Below are positions 1 through 11,774 of a DNA stretch of 64,000 bases, one piece after another. A program made the translations under genes and the position numbers. Source of the DNA: Macropodus opercularis (Eukaryota > Chordata > Actinopteri > Anabantiformes > Osphronemidae); contig CM061090.1 of NCBI GenBank assembly GCA_030770545.1, positions 15,348,501 through 15,412,500 of the forward strand. The letters are read 5' to 3'. The notes under the pieces are model-generated. The model did not search any database and was not told the DNA's origin. It saw only the letters and a list, made by a program, of their open reading frames with translations. Numbering within the stretch: position 1 is the stretch's first letter; every line of letters starts with the position of its first letter.

Positions 1-2709
1 TTTTGTGCAAACTCTCCTCCCGCTGCTACAGCTGATTTCACAAATGATGGCGAAATGGCCAGGAGAGCGTAGGGGTAAATGGAAAAGGATGGCTGTTGCG
101 CACTACGACCATATTCCTGCGCTGTCCTTTTTCACAGATAACAGGGGATGATTAGAAAGCAGCAGATGGGAGGACCAACATTAACCTCCACCAGGGCCAC
201 GGTGAATCTAGTGTGAAGATACCCATGCATGAACTGACTTTTTAAGGTCACGCCCACACACACAAGTACACAGAACATCCGCTCAGACAAAGGTGCACAC
301 AAACGCACAAAATGCAGCAGCCTATCCCCCTGAATGCTATCTGTTTTGACAATAGGCTGTTTGCTGTGACAGCTCTGACAAGTCCATTTCAGACTGATAT
401 TTCAGACGTATGGCTTATGTGTGCAAAAGGGCACGTACTGTCAATAAAGTCTGCTGAGCCTTTGCCTTTTTTTTTTTGGTTGACATGTTTGTGGCGATCA
501 CAAGGACAGTAGACACTTGTGTGAATGCTGGCAAGTCACAAGAGGCTGAACGTTTACTTTCAGTTTGATGTAAACCGTGACTAAATAATTCAGAAATGTT
601 TAGGGGCTGTTCAGGGGCAATAATTCACTCAGGGGCTTCTGCAGTTAACCATTCGTTTTGTCTTGAGATTAAGATTCATCCTCAGGGAACCAACACTGTC
701 GTTCAAACTTCTGAACTTCTGTGTCTATTCTCTGTGAGGTCACCGTCCAGGTGGCACGAGCTCAGTACGGCTCCCATCTTAAATTCTGGTGTCCAAGCTC
801 CATTGCAGCCAGTCAGACGATGTCCCCAGTATGGAAGCTCTGACTGTCTGATGCACTTCTTAGATGGCAGAGGCAGGTTATGTGACTATGGGCTCGGCTA
901 TTTGTTAACGTCTCCAGATTTTGGTCTATTAAAGGGAATTTACTGTGTAGCTGGGTTTGAAAAAACGACTGTGAAAGCACTGACTTTGGAGGCGTCACTA
1001 CAATTATTTAATGGCTGTTAATCATCATTATCAATGTTTATCACACTAACACTACTACCGTTTCCAAGGGATACGATTTTTCGTCTCTCGTCTACTGAAC
1101 AGTTTCTGGGCCTCAAACATTTTTGCCACTGGACTTACAGTGGCAGAAATGTGTGTTACAGGATTCTCATTACAGTTTCTATTGATGTATGTATACACAA
1201 TAAAAGCCTTTCTCCTCGTACCGCACCTGTGTCTGATTATGTTCCGTCGACTGCACTACACCGACGATAAACCCATCTATCGCACCGGCCTGGTGTGATG
1301 TCCTGTGAGAGACAATAACAGGCTTAGTGCAGAAGCTCCAAATATTAAATTCATTGCTTTTTTGTCTCTTATCTTACGGATATTATCGCCACAACAACGC
1401 CTAGATGTAGCTAACAGCCTCACACGCATTGAAGCTGTGATGTTTATATGGCTGCAAGTAGTATTTAAGTAAATGACTACAGCAGTGTGGCATGCATAAC
1501 TGCCTTACAGATTATTATAGCTATCAAAGAATGCTACGAAGTTCAGCGTCATTAAGACAACAATTTGATGCACAGTAGCTCCAAGTCTTGAGACGAGTGA
1601 GTGGAAAGTGGTTTTTGGTTGTGGCACACGATGTGCAGTTATTGTTTTCCAGACACCAAGCAGTGCACGGAGGCCAATTAGCGACGTTAAATAATGAATC
1701 GGAATAAACTACGTAAAGTGTGAGTGGTTGAGTTGCATTTTAGAAATAAAGATGAAGTTGATCATTTAGAAATCTGTTCATCGAGAATTTCTAAACAGAC
1801 AGAAAAAACAGGCCGACACAGGGCTTTGCACCTGTAATGTATGTTCACATGTGAAGATTTTACTAAAGTAGTAGCAATCGTGCTTTCTGTCTAGTGAGAC
1901 AGAGATAGTTTACTTCTTTATCCACTTGGGGCTGCACAAACTATATCATTTTAAAATCTAAAATTCAATTTCATATAGAACGAAGATGCATGAATGACCT
2001 TCTTCTTATCCCAATTTATCCATCGTGTCTTTTATGAGAAAAAAGAGGAACCACAGCGGTTTCTGAGAAATCAAATCAATAAGCAATAGAAAAAGTCGTC
2101 ACTGAGGATCAAAGTGTGTTGATATCAGTGTCTCAGGTTGGATCTATTGCAGAATGTCTGTTCTTAATGGAGTCCAATCACTCCACAGCGTCTAAGTCCT
2201 TTAATGGAAAGGTTAGGCACTAGTTTTCCGGCACACGCGTCACTTGCAGTCTGCACAGCGTTAGGCATCAGATGTTGAAAGCATTATCAAAAAAATGCTA
2301 AAAGGCTGCCTGGTGCTAATGCAGTGCTGTGAGCAGACTGGTAAAACAATTAAGGCTGGACTATAAATACAAACTCAGCTGACTTAAGATAAATAAAAGT
2401 CCATATCTACTTTTACTGTCAGCTGCACTTTAGTTAAAGCTGCGTAATCACACTGTTTTGTCTGTGTTTGAGCTTTGGTGTGTATCTAAAATTTATATAA
2501 TGTTTTATGTTTAATTGTTATGCAAGTGCTTGTTTTACGACATGGAGATTAAAAAAAAAAACATGCTGACAGTAATGTGCAATAAGTGAAACCCATCATC
2601 ATGTGTTTCCACGACCGTGGAGCTGATCCTCGAAAAACAAACTAACAACTTGTTGGGCTAATGTTACAGAACAGGAGCGTGCGTCAGGTCATGGACCCAT
2701 GGTACCAGA

Positions 2710-2712
<3 letters not shown>
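1..2712. other. Non-coding block, no gene recognised
   Basis: No frame here resembles a known protein and no RNA gene is visible. The only marks are short A/T runs (for example near 470 and 2550), a few imperfect CA stretches near 250-300, and a polyadenylation-like word followed by pyrimidine-rich sequence near 1198-1230 that faintly resembles the end of an LTR. The 142-codon frame at 596-1021 has no recognisable domain. I read it as ordinary intergenic or intronic fish DNA. Confidence 0.6.

Positions 2713-2769
<57 letters not shown>
2713..2769. repeat. (GT)28 dinucleotide microsatellite
   Basis: An uninterrupted run of about 28 GT units, the longest pure microsatellite in the window. Dinucleotide GT/CA runs of this length are common and highly polymorphic in teleosts. 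The 'CVCVCV' peptide read across it is a by-product of the repeat, not a gene. Confidence 0.98.
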
Positions 2770-2770
<1 letters not shown>

Positions 2771-3474
2771 ATAGAATTTTTTAAATACATACTGGAAAGT
2801 GAAAAGTGCACACTCTTCCAGCAAGTGAGTCTGTGTGGTCAGAGCAGTCAGCAGAGACGAGAGAGGCAGCTCTGCTCACATTATGTGTTGAATCGATAGC
2901 TACCAGATTACGTGAAACATCAACCTGCAGGAGGGACTGTGCGACTTTAAAGGCTTTACTGAAGTTGTAACTAATAAATAACAAACCCTAACTAATGAAT
3001 AAACCTAATTTCAGGAAATACTAATGACATTTTGACTGTATATTAAGTTGTTTACTAATTATTGGTGCTAAGCACTAACTTATCGTGTTACTTTATGGCT
3101 ACTTAAACACCCGAACTGACACTTGGAAATGCAGCGTAATTAAAACGAGACGCTGGCTCGATATTTTAACGGCCACATTACACCAGCTGGATGTCAACTG
3201 GACTGTTGAACTGCAGAGAGGAATCTCAAGTCTCCTCTAATCACAGCTATGTCCTGACTAAAACAACGAAGGAAGTCATCAAGTCAAGAGGGCGTCGTGA
3301 ACATAAACCTTTTACACGGTGATTACATTTGAGGAAATTAATAAATAAATATGCCAAGCCAATAAAAATGTGCCTGTTTTGCCGACGTTGCTTGTCGAGC
3401 TTGGCCTGTATGTCCCTGGGAGGCTTGGTCAGTAAATCTGTGGGCGTCATTCTCAATCGCAGATAAATAGTTAT
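2770..3474. other. Non-coding block, nothing recognised
   Basis: Mixed-composition sequence between the GT microsatellite and the AT-rich block at 3475. No long frame, repeat, RNA gene or defined site was recognised on either strand. Confidence 0.5.
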
Positions 3475-3625
3475 ATAATAAAAATGAAAGCCCTTTGCTG
3501 CACATGCTTTAATTAACAGCTTTAGGGAATTCTAATCAGCGCTAAAAGAGACGTCGCGTTGATGAAGCATAAATCCGGCCAGTCTACAATTTCGCTCATC
3601 AGGTAAACAAATGAGCACGAGCGTT
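3475..3625. promoter_or_regulatory. Candidate conserved non-coding element
   Basis: The block contains a TTAATTAA homeodomain palindrome at 3509-3516, further ATTCTAATC-type words, and no simple repeats. This is the texture of vertebrate developmental enhancers. No alignment was available, so conservation is inferred and not shown. No known element was recognised. Confidence 0.28.
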
Positions 3626-3849
3626 CTGCACAAATGCCACTTACTTCTGTGCAGTTTCATGCCGTTCTAGAAATTGATACTACAAATGCGGTGGCCATAT
3701 TTTCTGAGGGTGTGGAGATTAAACTGCCAAAATGCTTAATCCACAAGTACTTTTATGGCGCTGTAACGTTTGCCTACTGCACCTTTCTGTTCGCTTAAGA
3801 CTTATTGGTTCGTGTCAGTATATGTATCCTTGGTACCTGGTCAGTAGTA

Positions 3850-4320
3850 AGGTCAACGTCTTCAGATCAAGGACTTCTTAAAGACCAAGCAGATTTTGGC
3901 CACGCCCCTGTACGCGCTGGTTTCTAAATTATTTTGACTGCTCCAATCACACATTGAGCTTGTTGTGCCTCGGTGCTACTGCATATGTGGCTCCAGCGCT
4001 AGAACCGTTGGTCTGTGCGTCTGCTCTTCTGAAGCTTAGACTCTACCACTTGATCTCGAGCGAGGAGGTGGGAGTATAAGACAAAGGCTCTTCCACCAGA
4101 GTCTCCCTGCACTACGCGGCATGTACTTTGTTGCTTGGTTGACTGCTTCTACCTTTGAGTCTCCTCTGGGGACTCGTGTGGAGGTCTGGGGTCTGGTTGG
4201 TCCACCACTAGGTCTTATCTAGATTTATTCACTTATTTCTCTCTGGAAAAGCTGGTGATTCAATATATGTACGTTAATAAAGCTACAACGTTTAATTTTC
4301 CATACGCTCTCCAAAACCAG
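3850..4320 (+). mobile_element. Possible solo LTR or promoter-like remnant
   Basis: The stretch has the order of an LTR: a GC-richer upstream part, a TATA-like word (AGTATAAG near 4073-4080), a pyrimidine-rich region, then a polyadenylation word (AATAAA at about 4275-4280) some 200 bp downstream, followed by a short U5-like tail and a T-run near 4336. Edges with TG...CA and a target-site duplication could not be fixed, and no retrotransposon coding sequence lies next to it. It could equally be chance or a promoter of an unannotated transcript. Confidence 0.25.
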
Positions 4321-4336
4321 ATCTGCCTTCTGCCTT

Positions 4337-6558
4337 TTTTTTTTTAGATTATTGTAGAGCATATTTCTCATTATTCTGTCAGTGTCTCATCCGATGCCAG
4401 AACTTCTGCCAAGTTTAAATCCATACTGACAGGGAGCAAGGCCAGCAGTGCCACCAGGGCAGCAGCTGAAGACTTTGTGTGTGAACCTGCATTTCCTCGT
4501 TCGTGGATAGAGAGATTCTAGGTGATGGGGTGGAAATACAAAACACTAAGTGACAGATGTCAGAATTGCATTGCAGCGGTTCTGACGTCTCAGGTAGAGC
4601 CAGTAATGCCTACTGTCCTCTCGCTGTTGTTCATCTCGTCACCAATGAAGGGAGGTTATTCGATCTGAACTGTCTCCAACGCGGAAAATCATCATCAGTC
4701 AATCATTGTGTTATATGGAACTGACGGTAAAGGATATAGAAAATGATGACGCAAGCAGAGATTCACAGAGTTGAAACGTCAGGAACTAGAAGCTAGAGAA
4801 GCTGAGCTGCAGCTGTGTCATCTACGAAGCTGTTTAGTTTGTAGCAAAAAGGTGCGTTTGCATTTTTCAGTGGGTTTGGTGGAGGTTTCCAACAAAGCCG
4901 TGGTCAAACGGCAAAGAAAAGAACGGTCCAACACACCAAGACACGTTTTAACCGCAGCAAAGGTTTGAATCGCATGATGTAAGTTGAGCTAAATAACACA
5001 CAGTGTAGTATGTGTAGTTCTGAATCATTTATGAGGAAGCTGTATCATATTGATCTCAATGTTCTCTGTGAGTGCCTCATGTTCACTTCTTATACTAAAG
5101 AGATGATTTTTAATTTTAAGTCCTGCAAGGAAATAATGAAAAATGTAATTTAACGTCTCTTTGTAATGTACGCATACAGAACCAAGCCTTGGGCGACTAT
5201 GATGTTACTGCAGCTGGTTTTTGTCACACGCTGGACGTTGGGCGCCGCCAGAGGATGCACTGAGCTTGTGGCCACAAAATGGATCTGCTAATGGAAAATT
5301 ATGTAAGTACACATACAGGACCTCCCCAAGACATTTAGAGCACACAGAGAATCAACAGCGATCTAAAGGAGCACTGAAGGCCGGGATTGACAGAGACGAA
5401 CCGAAATGCATTCTCGAAATAAAATCAAGGTCGCATTCCCAACGCCTGACTTTTGGCCTTTACTGCAAGTTGTCGGGATCTTAACTCGGCTTTCGTGGCT
5501 CGTCTCAGTGTCCTAACCGAGCGCACACACGACCCTTCTCACACGTGCGCTGTGCCGAGTGTTAAATCAGAATGTGATCGCTTTAATGGACTAATTCAGC
5601 TCTGTAGTCAGTTATTTATGAAATTCCTCCTCCTAAAGCCAGAGACCAGGAACCACGTGTCTAATAACTGATTTCTTGCTGATATACAGCCCGGAGCTGC
5701 TCCAGTGATGATTATTACCGGGAGATTGAGCACATACAATATTATTTTGAACTCTACCATCCAACTGGGTTCTTTATATTATCATAATTCATATGCTCTC
5801 CCATTTCCATAAGCTCATCCTGTGCACCATAACACCTTTTCTGTCTCCCATCGTCTTCGGTGCGATCTACATAATGGCGCAGAATCAGGTTGGGAGAGGG
5901 TGAGACTAATCATATTTCTTTGCGGAGAGAGGAGACAGTTAGCTGGGCTGGTTATTCTGTTGGCATGTTCTCGCTGTTCCCAAAGCCAGAACAACATCAG
6001 GCAGAGTGGACTGAAGATGGTGACACGTGCCACTGCACGGGGCCTTCAGATCCAACGGTACAACTTCAGGACGGATGTCACGTCCGTCACGTTTCAAACA
6101 GCAACCCACGATGACTGGTGCTTTCCTTTAACAACAACGGATCCCATTTGCTCGCTGTGTATCAGACATTTCTCTAGTTACAGGAACGAGCTGACACTGG
6201 CAAAACGTAGCAGCGTGAAATGAAATAGGCCAAAAATCAACAACAATAAAGGAGCTTCACATTCTAAGGGATATATTGTTCTCTGTGCAGCTGTGAGCAC
6301 ATCGAGCCGATTACTTAGCTTAGTTTGTTTTCTTTCCCTTCAGGGCTACAAACGCAGGTATCCAGCCTGGAACACCTCCTCCTCTGGCGATATGCGTACG
6401 GCAGCAGAGAATTATTTGTCAAAGCGAATGTCATCTCATTTAGTCCGGCGTAATCCTGTATGCCGATACCATCGTCTCAGCTGGTCTGAGCTGGTGCCCA
6501 CATATATTGTTTACCAGCTCCGCCTTTTTAAGATCTCAATCTACAGAAAGCGCCTTGC
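4337..6558. other. Non-coding block, no gene recognised
   Basis: Several open frames of 70-130 codons occur (for example 5822-6223), but they overlap each other in different frames and on both strands and match no family I know. A CG-containing patch lies around 5210-5560. No repeats of note and no RNA genes were recognised. Confidence 0.55.
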
Positions 6559-6559
6559 C

Positions 6560-6582
6560 TTATTTATTTATTTATTTATTTA
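6560..6582. repeat. (TTTA)n tetranucleotide microsatellite
   Basis: Between five and six tandem TTTA units, followed after a few bases by a T-rich run. Confidence 0.95.
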
Positions 6583-7310
6583 GCTCTTTTTTTCATTTCC
6601 ACTGCCTTTTATTACACTCAGGGCATCTTACTAATGCAATGAACCGCTGGCCTGCTGCCACATGCCAATTTATAACACGATAGCTTTGGCCACCGCATGC
6701 ATACCAAGTGATGCTGATTTGTTGTACGGGCTGTTCTGCCGCTCGCTCGCCTAATGTTTTTTCCTCCCTTGCCCAGCCCCAAAATGGTAATAAGTGTGGT
6801 GAAACACAGCACTTAGAAATGGCGGAGAGGTGATGAAGTGGATGATGGGTACAAAATACCAAAAATACCACAAACACAATAGAGAAGCAGCACTTGAATA
6901 AGAATTTAGTCATTTTAGTCTGAAAAACAAAACAGGCCTGTGTCCTTTTACCCATGTACATGTGCAATTATGAGTTCATACGCTGGAGATGTAGGCACAT
7001 TGTGTTTTCTTCTAATTATTATTCTCTATACATGATACGCCCACATGATATTCCAGTGTTTTCAGCCCAGCTACATTAAGAAACTATTCCAAAGGTCTTA
7101 AAGGGCAACTTTCAACTTGCTTCCTATTAGAGTTTTGGGAGCGTACATGTACGCGAGTACACGGAATAGCATTTAACTACGCCGTCCCTGCTGCTAGTTC
7201 GAGGCCGTATTGCCATGCATCGCTAAATAAGTATTACTGTGCTGATCTGATGTCATATGTAGAACTAAACGTACCTTCAATAGACTTTCAAACTGTAGAG
7301 GAGAGCACCT
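6583..7310. other. Non-coding block with short perfect palindrome
   Basis: No gene is seen. A perfect 14-bp palindrome (GCGTACATGTACGC) lies at 7141-7154; palindromes of this length are expected a few times by chance in a window this size. The 124-codon minus-strand frame at 6593-6967 has no recognisable domain. Confidence 0.5.
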
Positions 7311-7324
7311 GTAACCATGGTAAC
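7311..7324. promoter_or_regulatory. RFX X-box palindrome
   Basis: GTAACCATGGTAAC fits the X-box consensus GTNRCC-spacer-RGYAAC at every position with a 2-base spacer. RFX-family factors bind such sites; in vertebrates they control ciliary genes and various neural and immune genes. No start of a gene is visible next to it, so a distal element is more likely than a ciliary-gene promoter. The motif match is seen; binding is inferred. Confidence 0.55.
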
Positions 7325-7949
7325 TGTACTACTAATGAAAACACACAACATTTTATTATCACTGATGGAAAATAAGACGCACGTTGATGTATTTCTTTGA
7401 AGATAGAGATGTGGATTAAAACCCATCCGTCGTAAGCAATGCAGACAAGCATCTCTGTTCAGCTGTGCTAGTACAGCCCAGGTATTAGTCGCAGCGATGA
7501 CAGCAGATCTGTACAAAACGTCGAGTCTGCAGCCTCAGTAAGGTGGTTCAATGGACGTCAAGCGCCGTTTTAGTCTCTAAGAAAAGGTCAGGAACACAAC
7601 TGCCTCCTCTCAACACATGCATTTAAATATCGGCCTGTTAGTTCAACGGATCCTTCGCAGGCTGAGCCACCACGAGGCATCCGGGCTGCAGGACCGTCCA
7701 CCTTGCTGAGATGTTCAGCGTTGGCTGGTCTCAGTGTGGGACTGTTAAGGTCTGTGAAACTCAACGTTGGGAAACTTAAAGTTTCTGTGCGACAACCTCA
7801 AAGTTTCTTACACACCTGGCCACTAAGATATTGACAGCTATGGTGCATCATAAAGGAATAATATGCCTTTGGTCACGCTGCTGAATATTCTAATTGTTGA
7901 AAACGACACAGCAGCGGATACCTTGACATTATTAAGACAAACTTGAGGA
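7325..7949. other. Non-coding block, nothing recognised
   Basis: Mixed-composition DNA between the X-box and the next CNE-like block. No repeat, RNA gene or convincing frame was seen. Confidence 0.5.
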
Positions 7950-8230
7950 CATGTCTTTTCTTTCTGTGGCCTTTAATGCACCGCAGAATGATGCACCATT
8001 CTCCCACTACATGACTGCAAGTGCTGTCATAAAGGTCCCCGAGGCCGAGCTAAGCATAAAAAACAGCCCGATGAAAAGTAATTCACTCTGGAAGCCGGAC
8101 TTTGGCAGTCACATTCATTGGCCGGCTGAAATGAGAATGTGGCCCCCGGAGGGTCAACAATGAGGAGAAGTGAAGAGTCGGCATAATTATCGCTTCCTAT
8201 TTCAGACTAGAAGGGTTGTGGCGATCTGGA
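7950..8230. promoter_or_regulatory. Candidate conserved non-coding element
   Basis: Repeat-free sequence rich in homeodomain-type cores (AAGTAATTC near 8079, CATAATTATCG near 8183) mixed with GC-containing words such as GGCCGGCTGAAATG near 8120. No frame is recognisable as protein. The enhancer reading rests on texture alone. Confidence 0.3.
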
Positions 8231-8780
8231 GGTCGACTAAGTGACAGGGCTGGAGAGAGTGCTTGGACGGGGCCCAGTAACAAAAGGTTAGCCCACTATA
8301 AATAGCCCTGAAAGAGCTGGTGGTAATGGCAAGAATGGCTGGAAGAGGACGAGGCTTGTTTGTAGAGCTGTTGAGTCAAGGAGCGTCTGTACTTGAGCAC
8401 TCGGCACCGTAGACGGGCTGGACTTGCTCTTTCCTAATTCCCTTTCCTTTAATTGCCTCCATTCAATAAAACCCAAAATGTGAAACAACACATCTCTACA
8501 AGCCTGAAAACAAAGACCTCAGCGTGAAACCAAACTGAACAGGGGCAAAAGCTGAATGACACACTCTGGGCGCTGCTCGCTGCCAAGCAGATGTAGTCAG
8601 AACAGGTGGAAGACTCACAACGTGGGATTATAGGCACTATTTGGGCGTCTGATGGAGGTTCTGGTGAGGCCCAGTCATGTGTCGCCTCATGTGTTTTAAA
8701 ATCAAATTAGATTTACTGCGGCTAATGAGGGTGTTTGTGGACTGTTTCCTGCATCAGGCTGCTAATGTGAACATCAGTTG
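8231..8780. other. Non-coding block, nothing recognised
   Basis: Overlapping short frames on the minus strand only; none resembles a known protein. No repeat or RNA gene was recognised. Confidence 0.5.
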
Positions 8781-8800
8781 CACACACACACACACACACA
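8781..8800. repeat. (CA)10 dinucleotide microsatellite
   Basis: Ten perfect CA units, followed by a short imperfect extension (TACACA). Confidence 0.97.
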
Positions 8801-8859
8801 TACACAGGGAAAAGAACACGAGAGCGCCATGAATCAGGAAATCCTGGGCTCCCCCGACT

Positions 8860-9260
8860 GTAACGACCCTCCTGTGTAATCCAGCGTCCATTCAGAAACC
8901 TCTCTCCCTCTCTGCATAACGCGCATTTCATGTGACTGGCGTCGAGGTCCGTGTCCGTATCAGCGAGCGGGCAGGCTCCAGAAGCGGCAGCACCATTAGA
9001 CACAGCGCGGGCGCCGGGCCTAACTGCGCGGATAACCTTTCAGCCGTGCTAACACCGGGAATTCGGCGGGAGCTTCCCTGCATTAATTGGATGATGAAGC
9101 CGACCCCATTTGAAAAGCGGACCTCCTCTGTTCGGTAATTGTTACCGTTATGACTCGACAACAACATTCGGCGCATTTCAAGTGATTCCGAGCCTTTTGC
9201 TCAATGGCATGAATATTCCGACTCGTTGTTCTCACCAAGCTGTCTCCAGAGAGCCGGTGC
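8860..9260. promoter_or_regulatory. CpG-rich candidate regulatory element
   Basis: CpG dinucleotides are clearly denser here (roughly 8920-9070 and again near 9110-9230) than in the surrounding DNA, and the block also carries an ATTAATTGG homeodomain-type word near 9082. In fish, CpG-rich islands mark promoters or methylation-free enhancers. Several overlapping frames on both strands are open because of the GC content; none is recognisable. No TATA box or clear first exon is seen, so an enhancer or an unannotated promoter are both possible. Confidence 0.35.
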
Positions 9261-9342
9261 TCATCAGCCCTGAATGGGCATGTGTGCCCAGCCATTGTGG
9301 CTCATGCTCATCGTAGCTGATGGGAAGGTGTTCAGTTCAGGC

Positions 9343-9442
9343 ATAAACCAGCTGTAGCATGAAAGAAGCTGTTTATACCACCAGAAGAAAAAGCGCATTT
9401 GGGTGGGTTTTTTTCTAGCGGCGTGTGTAGCCAGCCACACGC
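9343..9442. other. Two adjacent short hairpins
   Basis: The first inverted repeat pairs 9343-9353 with 9367-9376 (about 10 bp with one bulged base, 13-base loop). The second pairs GCGTGTG at 9421-9427 with CACACGC at 9436-9442 (7 bp, 8-base loop). Both are too short for microRNA precursors and may be chance. Confidence 0.4.
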
Positions 9443-9739
9443 GAGATTCTTTTTCACCATTGCCTGAAAACGTGAATTTAGATATTTCTGCATAAATAAC
9501 CCAGTTTCACAGAAATTGCAATAATGACTTTATTTACAGGTGAAACTACAGAAATCTGAAAAGGCTCCAATTCATCTTTTAATAACCTTGCAACATTATA
9601 ACAACTGTAAATGTTCCTCTTTTCCCGCTCTTGTCTCTCATAATAATAATTATAAGAAAACTAAACTAAAATATAGATTAGCTCTCAATAATTTCAAAAC
9701 CTGACAGGTAAAGCACACGAGGAACGCGAGGGGCACTGA
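9443..9739. other. Non-coding AT-rich block
   Basis: AT-rich DNA with short A/T runs and an imperfect TAATAATAAT stretch near 9640. No gene or defined repeat was seen. Confidence 0.5.
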
Positions 9740-9900
9740 GCTGAGTTTAATCGACTGCTAATTAGCTATGCATCAACATAATTGCAGGCTGTGTGCAGCC
9801 GCATGTATGTGATGCCCTCATGCATGAGCTCATCTATTTATACCTCAATATTCCCACGTCTGACACGTTTTAACAGGTGCATTGTGGCTTTGCATGTTTG
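9740..9900. promoter_or_regulatory. Candidate conserved non-coding element
   Basis: The block contains CTAATTAG at 9758-9765, ATGCAT words at about 9769 and 9820, and ACATAATTGCAGG, which are homeodomain and POU-type words in repeat-free DNA. This is an enhancer-like texture; conservation is not demonstrated. Confidence 0.33.
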
Positions 9901-10479
9901 TTCAGTCTTTAAAGTTCAGCCTCAACAATCTGGTCTTCGTGTATCTGTTTGAAAAGTCGTCCAGCATTTGTTACCTGTCTTACATCTTTAACTCTCCAAA
10001 CATCATTTCAATACAGTTTCACACAATTAATTTCTCAAGGCCAAAATCTTGAATTTACCCGCGCGTGCACCTTTGATTTCACCACAACCAAAGTAATGGG
10101 ATTAAAGATCAAAACGCATGAAAAGCAGAGACGCCCTTGGCCTAATTTTCCTCTCATGCCCACTAACAGGAAACAGGAAAACGCTTTTGTGAATTGACCT
10201 TTGATACATATCAGGGTTTGGAACACAAACATAAAGTACTTTACACTGACTACATATACGTATGTAACATTCCTACACGACACCATGTTGTAAACTGTTT
10301 TCTTTTCAGCCCTGGGCCCCATTTGAAATTCACCAGACGCGCTGTCTCTCACCTGTCCTCATAACACGGTTTGAACTGTGCTCCCATGTCCACTAATGGC
10401 CCATCTATCTGTGTGCTGACGCAGGAGCACAAAGAGCGCCGTCCCCCTGTTCTCTCCACTTGTTTCTAGAGCTCTCTCC
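9901..10479. other. Non-coding block, nothing recognised
   Basis: A minus-strand frame of about 100 codons (10035-10352) has no recognisable domain and no splice context. No repeat or RNA gene was seen. Confidence 0.5.
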
Positions 10480-10640
10480 CCTCTTTACGCTGTGAATGAT
10501 AGCGCCCCAGTGGCATTGTGGGTGATAAATAAATCTGGCAGGAAATAGGAACTGGATCCTGAAGGGCAGTGTCCGCGCGATGCAAAAAGAGATCAATGCG
10601 TCTTTTAATTATCAGTGAGGCTAAAGCGCGTCGTTAGGGT
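10480..10640. promoter_or_regulatory. Candidate conserved non-coding element
   Basis: Words such as GTGAATGATAGCG, GGGTGATAAATAAATC and CTTTTAATTATCAG (Pbx/Hox and homeodomain-type) occur with several CpGs in repeat-free DNA. Enhancer-like texture only. Confidence 0.3.
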
Positions 10641-11296
10641 CCAGTGTCAGCTGCTGCAGCCACTGGATCTATTACAGACTTTACTGAGCCCACGTTATGG
10701 TGTACAATCAAGAGTATTCATTACAGACAGGAAATGTATGTTTGTGGTGCTAGAGGTCATTAATCCCACATAATTAGAGCAGACATCTACGGTTATATCA
10801 GCAAGATCCCTTAATTTTTGTTGTGCTCAGACTGTAACCAGAGCTTAACCTGAAAATGCAGGTCTACACTCCCAACTGGAGGCTCTAGAGTAAGTGGGCT
10901 GCTGTCCACAGGGCACCTTCTTCATCACTGCTGGAAAAGCAAGGACACCCACGCCTAAACACACATTTATCAGGCTGAGGCAACGTGAGGTAGCGGGTGA
11001 GGATTAGCAATAATAGGCGGCGAGGGAAGGATTCTGTGGCGTCTCGCCCCTGACCATTAGTCCGTGCGGTAACTGAACGAAGCAGACGACAGCCAGCAAC
11101 ACAATCTAGAGACACTGACGGAATCTCAGTTGAAGAGCACAAAGCATCATGAAACAGATCTGCCCCGGAGTTGGCAGAAAAACCTGCACGTCCACTTTCG
11201 TAGTAACAACGTGTCTGGTAGATTTATCTCCCCTCAGATGCCACCGACACCAGTAAAATCAGCCTCTGCGTCGCTTCCCTCACCGTGAATCTGGTG
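10641..11296. other. Non-coding block, nothing recognised
   Basis: Mixed composition with no recognisable frame. A short AT-rich patch near 10760-10830 contains ATTAATCCC and ATAATTAG words. Confidence 0.45.
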
Positions 11297-11314
11297 GTTG
11301 CCATGGTCACGTGA
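11297..11314. promoter_or_regulatory. X-box-like site overlapping a TCACGTGA E-box
   Basis: GTTGCCATGGTCAC (11297-11310) fits the RFX X-box with one mismatch in the right half-site. It overlaps a perfect palindromic E-box TCACGTGA (11307-11314), the preferred core of USF and MiT/TFE bHLH-ZIP factors. Such overlap could make binding mutually exclusive. Sites are seen; use is inferred. Confidence 0.4.
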
Positions 11315-11774
11315 TCAGCTGCAACAGTGAGCTGACGAGATTCAACCGTTGTGAGTTCTTTCCTTGAAGCATTAGATCCCTGGGTTTGAAAGCACCGGGT
11401 TATAAGTCTAATTTGAAATGGAAAATAATTTTTGCAAATCAGTCTACAAACAATACGATATAATGACACGATGGCGTTTGGAGAGAAGAACAGAAGAACA
11501 AATCTGGTACAGACGTTTTTCAGCTGTTTGCTTTGACACTTTTTTACTTTCACCTGATTTTATTTTCCTGCAGTTCACCTGTGACAAACTCAACTGTCGC
11601 GTTGAAACACCCAAGGAAGTAGGATCAGCACAAAATCCACACCATGAAGCGCGAGGACCTCTCCCTCCCCTTCTAAACACACCAGGCCCCATGAACACTA
11701 GACAGATGGCAAGTAATTGAGACTCATCAACTAAAATCCAGAAACTCAAAGTACACTGTAGGTAAATCAACAGA

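Noticed and set aside
2717..2899. Cys-Val repeat peptide
   Set aside because: Translation of the GT microsatellite.
4445..4475. CTCF-like CCACCAGGGCAGC
   Set aside because: The core is two bases short of the consensus spacing.
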